38,657 nt of DNA from JAVBNA01 sp031551875 (GCA_031551875.1 JAVBNA010000011.1:1-38657); one strand, 5' to 3'; shown: positions 14,792 to 23,642, counted from the first letter of the stretch. The notes: a model not told the origin generated them from the sequence alone. A program made the numbers and translations.

Positions 14792-16243
14792 GTGTCTCTT
14801 TCCCAGGAACGCGCGCCGATCTATGAGGCGCTCAACAGCCATAAGCATGAACGGGTGGTGCATTTGGATGTGCCGGGCCACAAAGGCGGCCGCGGCAACA
14901 AAGAACTGCGCGATTTTTTAGGAGAAAACTGTCTGCGCGTGGACGTAAACTCCATGAAGCCGCTCGACAACCTCTGTCATCCGGTCTCGGTAATCCGGGA
15001 AGCGGAGGTGCTTGCGGCGCAGGCCTTCGGAGCGGCTCATGCCTTTTTTATTGTGGGCGGCACAACCGCGTCGGTGCAGGCTATGATTATGGCCTCATGC
15101 AAGGCGGGGGATAAGATCATCATGCCGCGCAATGTACACCGGAGCGCCATTAACGCGCTGGTGGTGTGCGGGGCGGTGCCGGTGTACGTCAACCCCGGAG
15201 TCAACAGCGCGCTGGGCATCCCGCTGGGTATGGCGGTGGACGACCTGAAAAAAGCCATGCACGACCATCCAGACGCCAAGGCTGTGCTGGTCAATAATCC
15301 AACCTATTACGGGGTGTGCTCCAACCTTCGCGAGATCGTCGCCCTTGCCCATCGCAGGGGCATGCTGGTGCTGGCGGATGAGGCGCACGGCACCCATTTT
15401 TATTTTGGCGAAAAGCTTCCGGTGTCGGCCATGGAGGCAGGCGCGGACATGGCGGCGGTCAGTACGCACAAGACGGGCGGCTCGCTCACTCAGAGCTCCT
15501 TCCTGCTGTGCGGGGAGGGCGTGCCGGACGGCTATGTCCGGCAGGTGATCAACCTGACCCAGACTACCAGCGCGTCTTACCTGCTCCTGACCTCGCTCGA
15601 TCTGGCGCGCAAGAATTTGAGCCTGCACGGCAGGGAGATGTTTAACCGCACGCTCGAACTTGCGGAATACGGCCGGGAGGAAATCAACGCGCTGGGCGGG
15701 TACAACGCCTTTGCGCAGGACATCATAAACGGGGATACTGTCTTTGACTTTGACCGTACCAAGCTGTCGGTGCACACACGGGAGATCGGGCTGGCCGGCG
15801 TGGAGGTGTATGACCTACTGCGCGACGAATACGCCATCCAGATTGAGTTCGGCGACATCGGCAACATCCTCGCGATTGTGTCGCCGGGCGATCGCAACTT
15901 GGAAATTGAACGGTTTGTGTCGGCGCTGTCCGAGATCAAAAGGCTGTATGCGCGCGACAAAACCGGCATGCTCAATCACGAATATATCAACCCACTTGTG
16001 GAGCTTGCGCCCCAGGAGGCCTTTTACAGCGAGAAAACCTCGGTGCCTATCCAGCACAGCGCGGGACGCATTTGCGGGGAGTTTGTCATGTGCTATCCAC
16101 CCGGCATCCCGATTCTGGCGCCCGGCGAGCGCATTACGCCCGAAATTCTCGAATACATCTCCTACGCGAAGGCCAAGGGCTGTTCCCTGACCGGCACGGA
16201 GGACATGGAGCTATTGCGCATCAACGTTGTGGACAAAGCCTAA
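14792..16243 (+). CDS. speA: Arginine decarboxylase (fold-I Orn/Lys/Arg decarboxylase)
   Basis: This PLP-dependent enzyme converts arginine to agmatine in this context. The 483-aa protein starts with HLDVPGHKGGRG, has the aspartate binding the PLP ring nitrogen in LADEAHGTHF, and the PLP lysine at about 227 in STHKTGGSLTQSS. Length matches Bacillus subtilis SpeA-type enzymes, not the 700-aa inducible enterobacterial forms. GTG 14792 is chosen because GGAGGTG precedes it at 7-8 nt; the frame is open 27 codons further but across the intergenic hairpin. Sequence alone cannot exclude lysine or ornithine as substrate, but agmatinase in the same operon points to arginine. Confidence 0.93.
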   Translation: MSLSQERAPIYEALNSHKHERVVHLDVPGHKGGRGNKELRDFLGENCLRVDVNSMKPLDNLCHPVSVIREAEVLAAQAFGAAHAFFIVGGTTASVQAMIMASCKAGDKIIMPRNVHRSAINALVVCGAVPVYVNPGVNSALGIPLGMAVDDLKKAMHDHPDAKAVLVNNPTYYGVCSNLREIVALAHRRGMLVLADEAHGTHFYFGEKLPVSAMEAGADMAAVSTHKTGGSLTQSSFLLCGEGVPDGYVRQVINLTQTTSASYLLLTSLDLARKNLSLHGREMFNRTLELAEYGREEINALGGYNAFAQDIINGDTVFDFDRTKLSVHTREIGLAGVEVYDLLRDEYAIQIEFGDIGNILAIVSPGDRNLEIERFVSALSEIKRLYARDKTGMLNHEYINPLVELAPQEAFYSEKTSVPIQHSAGRICGEFVMCYPPGIPILAPGERITPEILEYISYAKAKGCSLTGTEDMELLRINVVDKA

Positions 16244-16292
16244 GAACCCGTATTCATAGGTTCTAACCCCTTACGCCGAAAGGAAGGAAAGT

Positions 16293-17144
16293 ATGGAGCT
16301 TTGGTACACCGAAAAACACACGAACAACGTCCGTTTTTCCATCAAGGTGGACGAACAGATTTACCACGGCAAAAGCCGGTATCAGGAAATTGACGTGTTT
16401 GCTACAAAGGAATTCGGCCGAATTCTCACGCTGGACGGCTACCTGATGGTGACCGAAAAGGATGAGTTTATTTATCATGACATGATCGTCCATGTCCCGA
16501 TGGCCACCAATCCACGTATCAAAAAGGTGTTGGTGATTGGGGCGGGGGACGGGGGTACCATCCGCGAGCTATGCCGGTACGACACGATTGAAGCGATCGA
16601 CATGGCCGAGATCGACGAACAGGTGGTGACGGTTTGTAAGGCGCATTTCCCCCAGACCGCCTGCAAGCTGGACGACCCGCGGGTGCACATACACTATCAG
16701 GACGGCCTGCGCTTTGTGCGCACGCGCGAGGACGAATATGATTTGATCATCGTGGATTCGACTGACCCCTTCGGGCCGGGGGAGGGTCTTTTTACTAAGG
16801 AGTTTTACGGGAACTGCTTTAAAGCGCTTCGCGCCGACGGCATCCTGGTCAATCAGCTGGAAAGCACCTATTACAGCGCATACGCCCAGTCCATGCGCCG
16901 GGCGTATGGGAGCATTCGGAAAACCTTTCCCAAAAGCTTTGTCTATCAGGCGCATATCCCCACCTACCCGTCGGGGCACTGGCTGTTCGGGTTTGCCTCC
17001 AAACGGCATGACCCGGTAGCCGGCTTGGACGCACAGGCGTGGAACGCGCTGGGGCTTCACACAAAATATTATAATACGTCCCTGCATATTGGAGCCTTCT
17101 ATATTCCAAATTATGTAAAGGAGCAGCTGGACGTTGGAGATTAA
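16293..17144 (+). CDS. speE: Spermidine synthase
   Basis: This enzyme transfers an aminopropyl group from decarboxylated SAM to putrescine. The 283-aa protein has an N-terminal beta domain (LWYTEKHTNNVRFSIKV) and a methyltransferase-like fold. Motifs include VLVIGAGDGGTIREL (nucleotide site), DMAEIDEQVV, and the catalytic VDSTDPFGPGEGLFTKEFY loop. AAGGAAGGAAAG precedes the ATG. Its last 11 nt overlap the start of speB. Confidence 0.97.
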   Translation: MELWYTEKHTNNVRFSIKVDEQIYHGKSRYQEIDVFATKEFGRILTLDGYLMVTEKDEFIYHDMIVHVPMATNPRIKKVLVIGAGDGGTIRELCRYDTIEAIDMAEIDEQVVTVCKAHFPQTACKLDDPRVHIHYQDGLRFVRTREDEYDLIIVDSTDPFGPGEGLFTKEFYGNCFKALRADGILVNQLESTYYSAYAQSMRRAYGSIRKTFPKSFVYQAHIPTYPSGHWLFGFASKRHDPVAGLDAQAWNALGLHTKYYNTSLHIGAFYIPNYVKEQLDVGD

Positions 17145-18060
17145 AAAGAATGTACACACGATGCTTGGATGTGACGGGGAGTTTGAGGAAAGCACGATTG
17201 TCCTCTTTGGCGCGCCCTATGACAGCACCGCATCCAACCGCCCCGGCGCACGGTTTGCGAGCGCTGCAATGCGGGGTGAAAGCTGGGCACTGGAAACCTA
17301 CAGCCCATACCAAGACAAGGATTTAAACGATATTTCAGTTATGGACAGCGGTGATCTGGAGCTTCCCTTCGGAAGTCCTGAACCGGCGCTTGCCATAATT
17401 GAGGAATACACGGACGCCATTTTTGAGGCCGGGAAGTTGCCCGGCATGATCGGCGGCGAGCATCTGGTGACGCTGGGCGCGGTGCGTGCGGCCGTCAAAC
17501 GCTATGACGATCTGCACATCATCCACTTTGACGCGCACACCGACATGCGGGAGGAATATCTCGGACAAACGCTCTCCCACGCGACGGTCATGCGCCGCTG
17601 TCACGACCTTGTGGGCGACGGTCGAATCTTTCAGTTCGGCATTCGTAGCGGTCTGCGCGAGGAATTTGAATTTGCAAAGGAGCACCAGTCGCTGACAAAA
17701 TTTGATTTCCGCGGGATTGACAATGTGGCGGAGAGCCTCAGGGGGAAACCGGTCTACCTGACGGTTGACCTTGACGTGCTCGATCCGTCCTGTTTCCCCG
17801 GAACGGGGACGCCTGAGGCGGGTGGCGTGTCCTTTAAAGAGCTGCTGCTTGCGCTCAATGAGCTGTCTTCGCTTCATATTGTGGGTTTTGACATCAACGA
17901 GCTGTCCCCGCCCTGCGATCCATTGGGCGTTTCTACGGCGATGGCCTGCAAGGTGCTCAGGGAACTGCTTCTTTTTGTGGGCGGGCACAAGCCTCGCCGA
18001 AAGGTGACACCGGTGAAGGTGGCTGTCGGAAAAGAAGGTACGAAGGAAGAGACGACGTGA
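17134..18060 (+). CDS. speB: Agmatinase
   Basis: This ureohydrolase splits agmatine to putrescine and urea with a dinuclear Mn centre. The 308-aa protein shows the ordered metal motifs GGEHLVTLG (about 108), HFDAHTDMR (about 129) and LTVDLDVLDPS (about 211), plus GFDINELSPPCD near the C-terminus. It starts at TTG 17134, overlapping speE by 11 nt, with AAAGGAG 10-11 nt upstream. The basic C-terminal tail (PRRKVTPVKV) is a minor extension. It completes arginine to putrescine with speA. Confidence 0.95.
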   Translation: MEIKKNVHTMLGCDGEFEESTIVLFGAPYDSTASNRPGARFASAAMRGESWALETYSPYQDKDLNDISVMDSGDLELPFGSPEPALAIIEEYTDAIFEAGKLPGMIGGEHLVTLGAVRAAVKRYDDLHIIHFDAHTDMREEYLGQTLSHATVMRRCHDLVGDGRIFQFGIRSGLREEFEFAKEHQSLTKFDFRGIDNVAESLRGKPVYLTVDLDVLDPSCFPGTGTPEAGGVSFKELLLALNELSSLHIVGFDINELSPPCDPLGVSTAMACKVLRELLLFVGGHKPRRKVTPVKVAVGKEGTKEETT

Positions 18061-18074
18061 AAGGGAGGACGAGT

Positions 18075-19274
18075 ATGGGAAAAGCACTGATCATCGGCGC
18101 GGGCGGCGTGGCCGGCGTCGTGGCGCACAAATGCTGTCAGAACAGCGAGGTGTTTGAGGAAATCTGCATCGCCAGCCGGACGCTGTCAAAATGCGACGCC
18201 CTCAAGGCACAGCTTGAGGGCGGAAAGACCAGGGTGACCACCGCACAGGTGGACGCCGACAATTCTGAGAAGGTCATGCGCCTGATCGAGCGGGTGGAGC
18301 CCGACATCGTGATCAACGTCGCGCTGCCCTATCAGGATTTGAGTATCATGGAAGCCTGTCTAGCCACGCAGGTGGACTATGTGGACACGGCAAACTATGA
18401 ACCGCTTGATACGGCAAAATTCGAGTACAAATGGCAGTGGGACTACCGCGAGCGCTTTGAGCGGGCGGGCATCACCGCTCTTCTGGGAAGCGGCTTTGAT
18501 CCCGGCGTGACGGGCGTGTTCAGCGCCTATGCCTTAAAGCATCACTTCGACGAAATCCATGAAATTGACATTCTGGACGCCAATGCCGGCGATCACGGCT
18601 ATCCCTTTGCCACGAACTTTAACCCCGAAATCAACATTCGCGAAGTGACCGCCAACGGCAGATACTTTGAGAACGGCCGCTTCGTAGAGACTGAGCCCAT
18701 GTCCATAAAGCGTACCTATAACTTCCCCGAAATCGGACAAAAGGACATGTACCTGCTGCATCATGAGGAGCTGGAATCGCTCGCCCTCAACATTCCGGGC
18801 ATCCAGCGCATCCGCTTTTTCATGACATTCTCGGAGAATTATCTGACCCATCTCCGTGTGCTTCAAAATGTCGGCATGACCTCCATTGAGCCGATCAATT
18901 ACGAGGGCAAGCAAATCGTTCCCCTCCAGTTCCTCAAGGCGGTACTGCCCGACCCGGCATCGCTTGGCCCGCGCACCAAGGGTAAAACCAACATCGGCTG
19001 TATATTCAGAGGGGTCAAGGACGGCGCGCCCAAGACCTATTACCTCTACAACGTCTGCGACCATGAGGCGTGCTACAAAGAGGTGGGCTCGCAGGCCATC
19101 TCGTACACGACCGGCGTTCCGGCAATGATCGGCGCGATGATGGTCATGACCGGCAAATGGAAAAAAGCGGGCGTTTTTAACATTGAAGAGTTTGATCCCG
19201 ATCCCTTTATGGACGCGCTGAACAAGTTCGGGCTGCCGTGGCAGGAGAGTTTTTCGCCCGAGCTTGTTGACTAG
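18075..19274 (+). CDS. Carboxynorspermidine/carboxyspermidine synthase (saccharopine dehydrogenase-like)
   Basis: This 399-aa member of the saccharopine dehydrogenase fold begins with the Rossmann motif ALIIGAGGVAGVVAHKC and contains SGFDPGVTGVFSAYALKHHF. The pairing with nspC 8 nt downstream identifies it as carboxynorspermidine synthase (CANSDH/CASDH). It reductively condenses aspartate semialdehyde with putrescine (to carboxyspermidine) or diaminopropane (to carboxynorspermidine) using NADPH. The ATG at 18075 follows GGGAGG at 7 nt. Aspartate semialdehyde derives from the aspartate kinase route (lysC in this window). Putrescine is the likely acceptor, because speA and speB make it in the same operon. 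Confidence 0.9.
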   Translation: MGKALIIGAGGVAGVVAHKCCQNSEVFEEICIASRTLSKCDALKAQLEGGKTRVTTAQVDADNSEKVMRLIERVEPDIVINVALPYQDLSIMEACLATQVDYVDTANYEPLDTAKFEYKWQWDYRERFERAGITALLGSGFDPGVTGVFSAYALKHHFDEIHEIDILDANAGDHGYPFATNFNPEINIREVTANGRYFENGRFVETEPMSIKRTYNFPEIGQKDMYLLHHEELESLALNIPGIQRIRFFMTFSENYLTHLRVLQNVGMTSIEPINYEGKQIVPLQFLKAVLPDPASLGPRTKGKTNIGCIFRGVKDGAPKTYYLYNVCDHEACYKEVGSQAISYTTGVPAMIGAMMVMTGKWKKAGVFNIEEFDPDPFMDALNKFGLPWQESFSPELVD

Positions 19275-19282
19275 GAGGAGCT

Positions 19283-20416
19283 ATGAACCTGAATATGAGT
19301 GAGGCACCGACGCCCAGCTATGTGGTGGACGAGCGTCTGCTTGTCCGCAACCTCGAAATTTTACAGGACGTGCAGGAGCGCGCCGGCTGTAAAATCCTGC
19401 TGGCGCAAAAGGGCTTTTCCATGTATGCGGTCTATCCGCTGATTGGGCGCTATCTCTGCGGCACGACGGCCAGTTCGCTTCATGAGGCAAGGCTCGGAAA
19501 AGAAGAGATGGGGGGCGAGGTGCACATCTATTCGCCCGCCTACAACCCCGCCGAGATGGAGGACATCCTCTCCATCTGTGACCATATGGTGTTCAACACC
19601 TTTGCGCAGTGGGAGAAGTTTAAACCCCAAATACAAAATGCCGCACGACACATTTCGTGCGGCATTCGCGTCAATCCGGAGTATTCCGAGATTGAGACCG
19701 ACCTCTACAACCCCTGCTTTGAGAACTCCCGTTTGGGCACGACGCAGGGGCACTTTGACCCGGAAAAGCTGGATGGCATCGAAGGCCTGCACTTCCACAC
19801 CATGTGCGAGCAGAATTCCGACACCCTGAAGCGCACGTTGCGTGCGATGGAGGAGAAGTTCGGCGGGGTGCTGGGACGTATGAAGTGGGTCAACTTTGGC
19901 GGCGGACATCACATCACCCGTCCCGATTATGACCGCGAGCTTCTGATCGAGTGCATTCTTCGCATCAAGGAAATCTACGGCGTCGAGGTTTACTTAGAGC
20001 CGGGCGAAGCGGTGGCGCTGAACACCGGCTTTCTGGTGGCGTCGGTGCTGGACACCATGGAAAACGGCATGGACATTGCCATTCTGGATACCTCCGCCGC
20101 CTGCCACATGCCCGACGTGCTCGAAATGCCCTATCGTCCGGCCATTGTCGGCGCGGGCTATCCCGGCGAGCATGCGCATACCTACCGGCTGGCGGGACCC
20201 ACGTGCCTGGCGGGCGACGTCATCGGGGACTATTCTTTCCCTGCGCCCCTTCGCGAAGGCGACCGCCTGGTGTTCTGCGACATGGCGCACTATACGATGG
20301 TCAAAAACAACACCTTTAACGGGGTCAACCTGCCCGCCATTGTGCTGTACAGCGAGGAAAAGGGCATGCAGATCCTGAGACAATTCGGCTATGCCGACTT
20401 TAAGTCTCGATTATAA
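19283..20416 (+). CDS. nspC: Carboxynorspermidine/carboxyspermidine decarboxylase
   Basis: This PLP-dependent fold-III decarboxylase, 377 aa, completes the SAM-independent route to spermidine. It opens with PTPSYVVDERLL, carries the PLP lysine at 43 (LLAQKGFSMY), then GLHFHTMCEQN, the VNFGGGHHITRPDYD phosphate-binding segment, LEPGEAVALNTG, and the C-terminal AGPTCLAGDVIGDY motif containing the catalytic Cys. AGGAGGAGCT precedes the ATG. Its final 6 bp overlap the end of the convergent membrane-protein gene. Confidence 0.95.
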   Translation: MNLNMSEAPTPSYVVDERLLVRNLEILQDVQERAGCKILLAQKGFSMYAVYPLIGRYLCGTTASSLHEARLGKEEMGGEVHIYSPAYNPAEMEDILSICDHMVFNTFAQWEKFKPQIQNAARHISCGIRVNPEYSEIETDLYNPCFENSRLGTTQGHFDPEKLDGIEGLHFHTMCEQNSDTLKRTLRAMEEKFGGVLGRMKWVNFGGGHHITRPDYDRELLIECILRIKEIYGVEVYLEPGEAVALNTGFLVASVLDTMENGMDIAILDTSAACHMPDVLEMPYRPAIVGAGYPGEHAHTYRLAGPTCLAGDVIGDYSFPAPLREGDRLVFCDMAHYTMVKNNTFNGVNLPAIVLYSEEKGMQILRQFGYADFKSRL

Positions 20417-21370
20417 TCCCGGGCCGTCGTAGGGAGTTTCCCTCGGCGGCTCTTCTTCTTTGTCCGAATATTCCTCTTCGTCCTCGTCACAGAAGCTGTC
20501 TATGTCAGTCTCCATGTCCTCATCGGGGAAGAGATCCTCATAAACAGCTGCCCCTTCGAGGTCCTCTTCATAAAAGTCATCTGAGGCGGGCAATTCGTCC
20601 AGAAAATTCTCCTCGTCGGGAAACCCGTCGTCATACTCCTCTTCCCAAAATTCCCCCGGAAAGGCTTCCTCGGAACACACGTCCTCATCCTCAGATTCCT
20701 CCGACGGCACGGCGTACAGCGCCTCCACGTCGAAACGGGACAGCTCCTTTTCGGTGTAGGGAGCGGGGCCTCTTACGAGCAGGTAAACGAATCTCAGGCT
20801 GTAGGCGAAGTACAGCCCGCAGCACAGCAGGACGGCCAAAAGGATTGTAATCTGATTGGGGCCGTGCAGCCTAAAGCATATGTACACGAGCGAAATGACC
20901 GCCGCCGCCGCAAGCTGGACAAGCCGTGCCGTACACAGCAGAAACCGCATCAGCTGCCCCGATCGTCCGGTCAGAAGCGCGCAGCCGAACAAAAGAGGGT
21001 AGAGGGCAAAAAAGAGGTAGGCCCAGTGCAGGGAGAATGTCATGAGCAGCACAGAAAAAAGCGGCAGGACGCATTCACAGGCCAGAAGGTAGCCCAGCAA
21101 ATTCCGGGAGCTTTGATCGGGATGCTCAATCACCTTTTCCCATAGGAGATAGCTCGACACAATGCAGGCCAGGGAGACAAGCGTGACCTCCAGCAGATAG
21201 CGCAGGATCAGCGGGGCGTTGAGCCCGAATACCAGGGCGAGGAAAAGAAGGAGCACGCAGGCAAAGGAGATCAGCACGGTGGGGATCACGCGTACAAACA
21301 GAATTGTGCCGTACATTTTGCGGAAGCACCGCTGGAAATAGGAGGCGCACGGATAGGCATTTTGCTTCAT
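20411..21370 (-). CDS. Membrane protein with very acidic C-terminal tail, unknown function
   Basis: The 319-aa product has about six hydrophobic segments in residues 25-200, then a cytoplasmic-type tail of about 110 residues dominated by Glu and Asp (for example SEESEDEDVCSEEAF and DEDEEEYSDKEEEPP) with Tyr, Phe and Pro interspersed. I do not recognise a family. An acidic disordered tail could bind cations or basic proteins, but no function follows from the sequence. The start at ATG 21370 has only a weak site (AAGGCGGG). Confidence 0.75.
   Translation of the reverse strand: MKQNAYPCASYFQRCFRKMYGTILFVRVIPTVLISFACVLLLFLALVFGLNAPLILRYLLEVTLVSLACIVSSYLLWEKVIEHPDQSSRNLLGYLLACECVLPLFSVLLMTFSLHWAYLFFALYPLLFGCALLTGRSGQLMRFLLCTARLVQLAAAAVISLVYICFRLHGPNQITILLAVLLCCGLYFAYSLRFVYLLVRGPAPYTEKELSRFDVEALYAVPSEESEDEDVCSEEAFPGEFWEEEYDDGFPDEENFLDELPASDDFYEEDLEGAAVYEDLFPDEDMETDIDSFCDEDEEEYSDKEEEPPRETPYDGPGL
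20423..20460 (+). terminator. Terminator of the polyamine operon, inside the convergent gene
   Basis: GCCGTCG (20423-20429) pairs with CGGCGGC (20444-20450), with AGGGA/TCCCT pairing inside, followed by the T-rich TCTTCTTCTT. It lies entirely within the 3' coding end of the opposite-strand gene. Confidence 0.65.
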
Positions 21371-21465
21371 ATTGCAACACCCGCCTTATGATTGTTCTCA
21401 TGCAATACTATGCGCGGGCGGGCGCGTATAGACAAAAGATTTGAAAACTGACACAGTTTTGTTGC

Positions 21466-21494
21466 TTGCATAAAAAGGAAAAAAGGAGTACAAT
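21466..21494 (+). promoter_or_regulatory. Promoter of the Tic20/DUF4870-like gene
   Basis: TTGCAT (21466-21471), 17 nt, TACAAT (21489-21494). Confidence 0.7.
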
Positions 21495-21529
21495 ATCCTT
21501 GAATATAATCATGAATGGAGGAAAATGTA

Positions 21530-21955
21530 ATGCCGGAGCCCTATGAAAAGAAAAACCCAATTGACAGCGCGATGGACTATGTCAACAGCACGAGCGACCA
21601 TACCCAGGAGTTTTCCCCGGACGACATCGAGGCCAATAAGGTGATCGCGGCGGTCAGCTATATTCCGATTTTGTTTTTCCTGCCGCTTGTGGTTTGCCCG
21701 AACTCTCAGTTTGGGCGCTTTCACGCCAACCAAAGCCTGGCGCTGTTCCTGCTTTCGCTCGTAGGAGGCATACTATTTGGGATTTTGACGGCAATCACGC
21801 TATTGATCCCGGCCATTGGCTGGATCTTCCAGGTGCTCAGCTGGATTTTTAGCCTTTTGATGTTTGGGCTGGTGATTTTGGGCGCGGTCAACACGGCGAA
21901 CGGAAAGGCAAAGGAGCTGCCGGTCGTCGGGAAAGCAAGAATTCTTCATTATTAA
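21530..21955 (+). CDS. Tic20/DUF4870-like small membrane protein
   Basis: This 141-aa protein has a hydrophilic N-terminus (about 40 residues) and three to four membrane helices. The FGRFHANQSLALFLLSLVGG segment resembles the conserved FHA.Q.L motif of DUF4870/Tic20-type proteins. No enzymatic residues are evident and the cellular role is unknown. An upstream in-frame ATG at 21515 is rejected: the GGAGG just after it serves as the binding site for ATG 21530 (8-nt spacing). A lipoprotein gene follows 36 nt downstream. Confidence 0.75.
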   Translation: MPEPYEKKNPIDSAMDYVNSTSDHTQEFSPDDIEANKVIAAVSYIPILFFLPLVVCPNSQFGRFHANQSLALFLLSLVGGILFGILTAITLLIPAIGWIFQVLSWIFSLLMFGLVILGAVNTANGKAKELPVVGKARILHY

Positions 21956-21991
21956 GAAACTTGTGTTTCAGAGCAAAGCAAGGAGCGAACC

Positions 21992-22753
21992 ATGAATAAA
22001 ATCTTTTTGTCAGTCTGTATGCTGTGTCTGTGCGCCGCGCTTACTTCCTGCGGCGGCCCAAAGCCGGAGTCGTCGGAACTGCCCTCAACGGGGGTGACCG
22101 GGGGCGTATCTTTCGCCCCGCAGTCGGACAAAGAGGGCTTTGCGGTTTCGGCGGAGATTGAGACCCCGTCAAGCGGAGAGCAGAGAGGCAGTCCCATCGA
22201 CGCCGAAGCAGTAGAAAACGAATCGTCACAGACATCGAACGGTACAGGCACGGCCGCCCAGTCAGGTCCCGGCTATGCACAGCTTCTGTCGTCAGGGAAA
22301 TACCGCCTGATCTTTGAGGTGATCTTTCCTGAGAACGATGAGGAGATTAAAACGCTGTATGACATGGCGGTTTCGGGCGACAAGGCGTATGTGTGCGTTA
22401 AAAATGAGAAGGGCGATGTACAGAGTATTACCCTTGCAAAAGGGGGCAGGATATACACACTGTCAGGGTCGAAAAAGACCTACACGGAGCAGTCGGGCTC
22501 GATCCGGGATGCGAGGGCGATTGACACAAAGGGCTTCAGCCTGGCCGGCAGCGGCCAGGAGGACGGCGTTCCCTATGAGGAATACCGCACAAAGGCGGGC
22601 GGTACAGTCCGGCTGTATATGCAGAACGGGAAGCTTGTGCAAATGACGTTTGCCGAAGAGGGTTATGCGCTGGATATGCAGGAGATTGAAATTTCGGCCG
22701 ATGTGCCCGACAGCCTGTTTGAAATTCCGAAGAATTATAAAAAATCAGGATAA
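21992..22753 (+). CDS. Putative lipoprotein
   Basis: This 253-aa protein has a type II signal peptide with lipobox LTSC (Cys at 20). A Ser/Glu/Gly-rich linker to about residue 95 is followed by a beta-rich C-terminal domain (LLSSGKYRLIFEVIF, GGTVRLYMQNGKLVQMTF, ADVPDSLFEIPKNYK). The C-terminal pattern is like lipoproteins of the LolA/LppX fold, which bind lipids, but this is only a resemblance. Anchored to the outer face of the membrane. It may share a transcript with the preceding gene. Confidence 0.75.
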   Translation: MNKIFLSVCMLCLCAALTSCGGPKPESSELPSTGVTGGVSFAPQSDKEGFAVSAEIETPSSGEQRGSPIDAEAVENESSQTSNGTGTAAQSGPGYAQLLSSGKYRLIFEVIFPENDEEIKTLYDMAVSGDKAYVCVKNEKGDVQSITLAKGGRIYTLSGSKKTYTEQSGSIRDARAIDTKGFSLAGSGQEDGVPYEEYRTKAGGTVRLYMQNGKLVQMTFAEEGYALDMQEIEISADVPDSLFEIPKNYKKSG

Positions 22754-22809
22754 AAATGTGGCGCTCCGCTGGTATTGACCGGCGGAGCGTCCTTGAAAGA
22801 GAGTATAAC

Positions 22810-23265
22810 ATGAAGATGGAATTTGACGCGACCATTCAAAAGCACGGGACGATCGACGGCGCCTATGTGGAGCTTCCCTTCGATCCCGTCGAGGTGTTTG
22901 GGGCAAAACGCGTCAAGGTGCTTGCGGCTTTTGACGGGGAACCATACCGCGGCTCAGTCGTCACGATGGGCGGCTGCACACTGATCGGCATTCCGCAGGC
23001 GATTCGGAAGAAAATTGGCAAAAATCCCGGCGATGTTTGCCGGGTGAGACTTGAGAAGGATGAAGCCAAGCGAGAGGTGGCGCTTGCGGACGATGTAAAA
23101 GCACTGCTGTCCGAGAACCCCGACGCCAAGAGCTTTTATGAGACGTTGTCCTATACGAATCAAAAGCGCTTCATCGGTTGGATCGAGGAAGCAAAAACCG
23201 AAGCCACGAGGGAGAAGCGGAAGGATAAAACCATAGAAATGCTCAAAGAAAAACAGGTTCGATGA
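22810..23265 (+). CDS. DUF1905 / YdeI-OmpD-associated family protein
   Basis: This 151-aa protein has an N-terminal small beta-barrel (DUF1905, about 1-90, with GAYVELPFDPVEVFG and IGIPQAIRKKIGKNPGDV). It is followed by a YdeI/OmpD-associated helical segment (LLSENPDAKSFYETLSYTNQ, then KRFIGWIEEAKTEATREKR). The two-domain combination is common in soil and gut bacteria; function is unknown. ATG 22810 follows GAAAGAGAG. The stop lies in the terminator hairpin. Confidence 0.88.
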   Translation: MKMEFDATIQKHGTIDGAYVELPFDPVEVFGAKRVKVLAAFDGEPYRGSVVTMGGCTLIGIPQAIRKKIGKNPGDVCRVRLEKDEAKREVALADDVKALLSENPDAKSFYETLSYTNQKRFIGWIEEAKTEATREKRKDKTIEMLKEKQVR

Positions 23266-23276
23266 ACCTGTTTTTT
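23249..23276 (+). terminator. Intrinsic terminator after the DUF1905 gene
   Basis: A 12-bp stem (23249-23260 with 23264-23275) encloses a 3-nt loop and ends in a T6 run. Confidence 0.9.
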
Positions 23277-23284
23277 GGCACTAT

Positions 23285-23554
23285 TTAGGGCTCATCGTAC
23301 TTCATGGTGACGTTTTCACCATTCTCATTTTCGTCAGACGTCTCGGTTCCTTCCTCTTCCTCGCCGCAGCTGCACTCGTCGTGGCAGCAGTTGCGATTAC
23401 GTCCCACATAGATGTCCGTGGGGCCGTCCGCACTGCCGATGCAAGCGACATGGAAGTCCAGACGTTCCATCAGCTTAGCCAGGATATAACCGATGGTGAT
23501 TCCGAGCGTAAGGGCACAAAAGATAATTTTACAGACGTTTTTGTTTTTACTCAT
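23285..23554 (-). CDS. Orphan membrane-anchored protein with GSADGPT motif
   Basis: The 89-aa product has one N-terminal membrane helix (VCKIIFCALTLGITIGYILA), then CIGSADGPTDIYVGR, a Cys-rich patch (NRNCCHDECSCGEEEE) and an acidic tail. GSADGPT is the signature of the beta subunit of sodium-pumping biotin decarboxylases, where it lines the ion path, but that subunit is about 380 aa with many helices. Short orphans carrying only this motif exist in Firmicutes; their role is unknown. AAGGAAGG precedes the ATG. Confidence 0.75.
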   Translation of the reverse strand: MSKNKNVCKIIFCALTLGITIGYILAKLMERLDFHVACIGSADGPTDIYVGRNRNCCHDECSCGEEEEGTETSDENENGENVTMKYDEP

Positions 23555-23642
23555 TGCGATCCTTCCTTTTTCATAAAGATAAAAATAGTGTGCCCTGCAG
23601 GGCGCAGAACATGTGAGAAACAGACAAGGGGGCGGTCACCTT

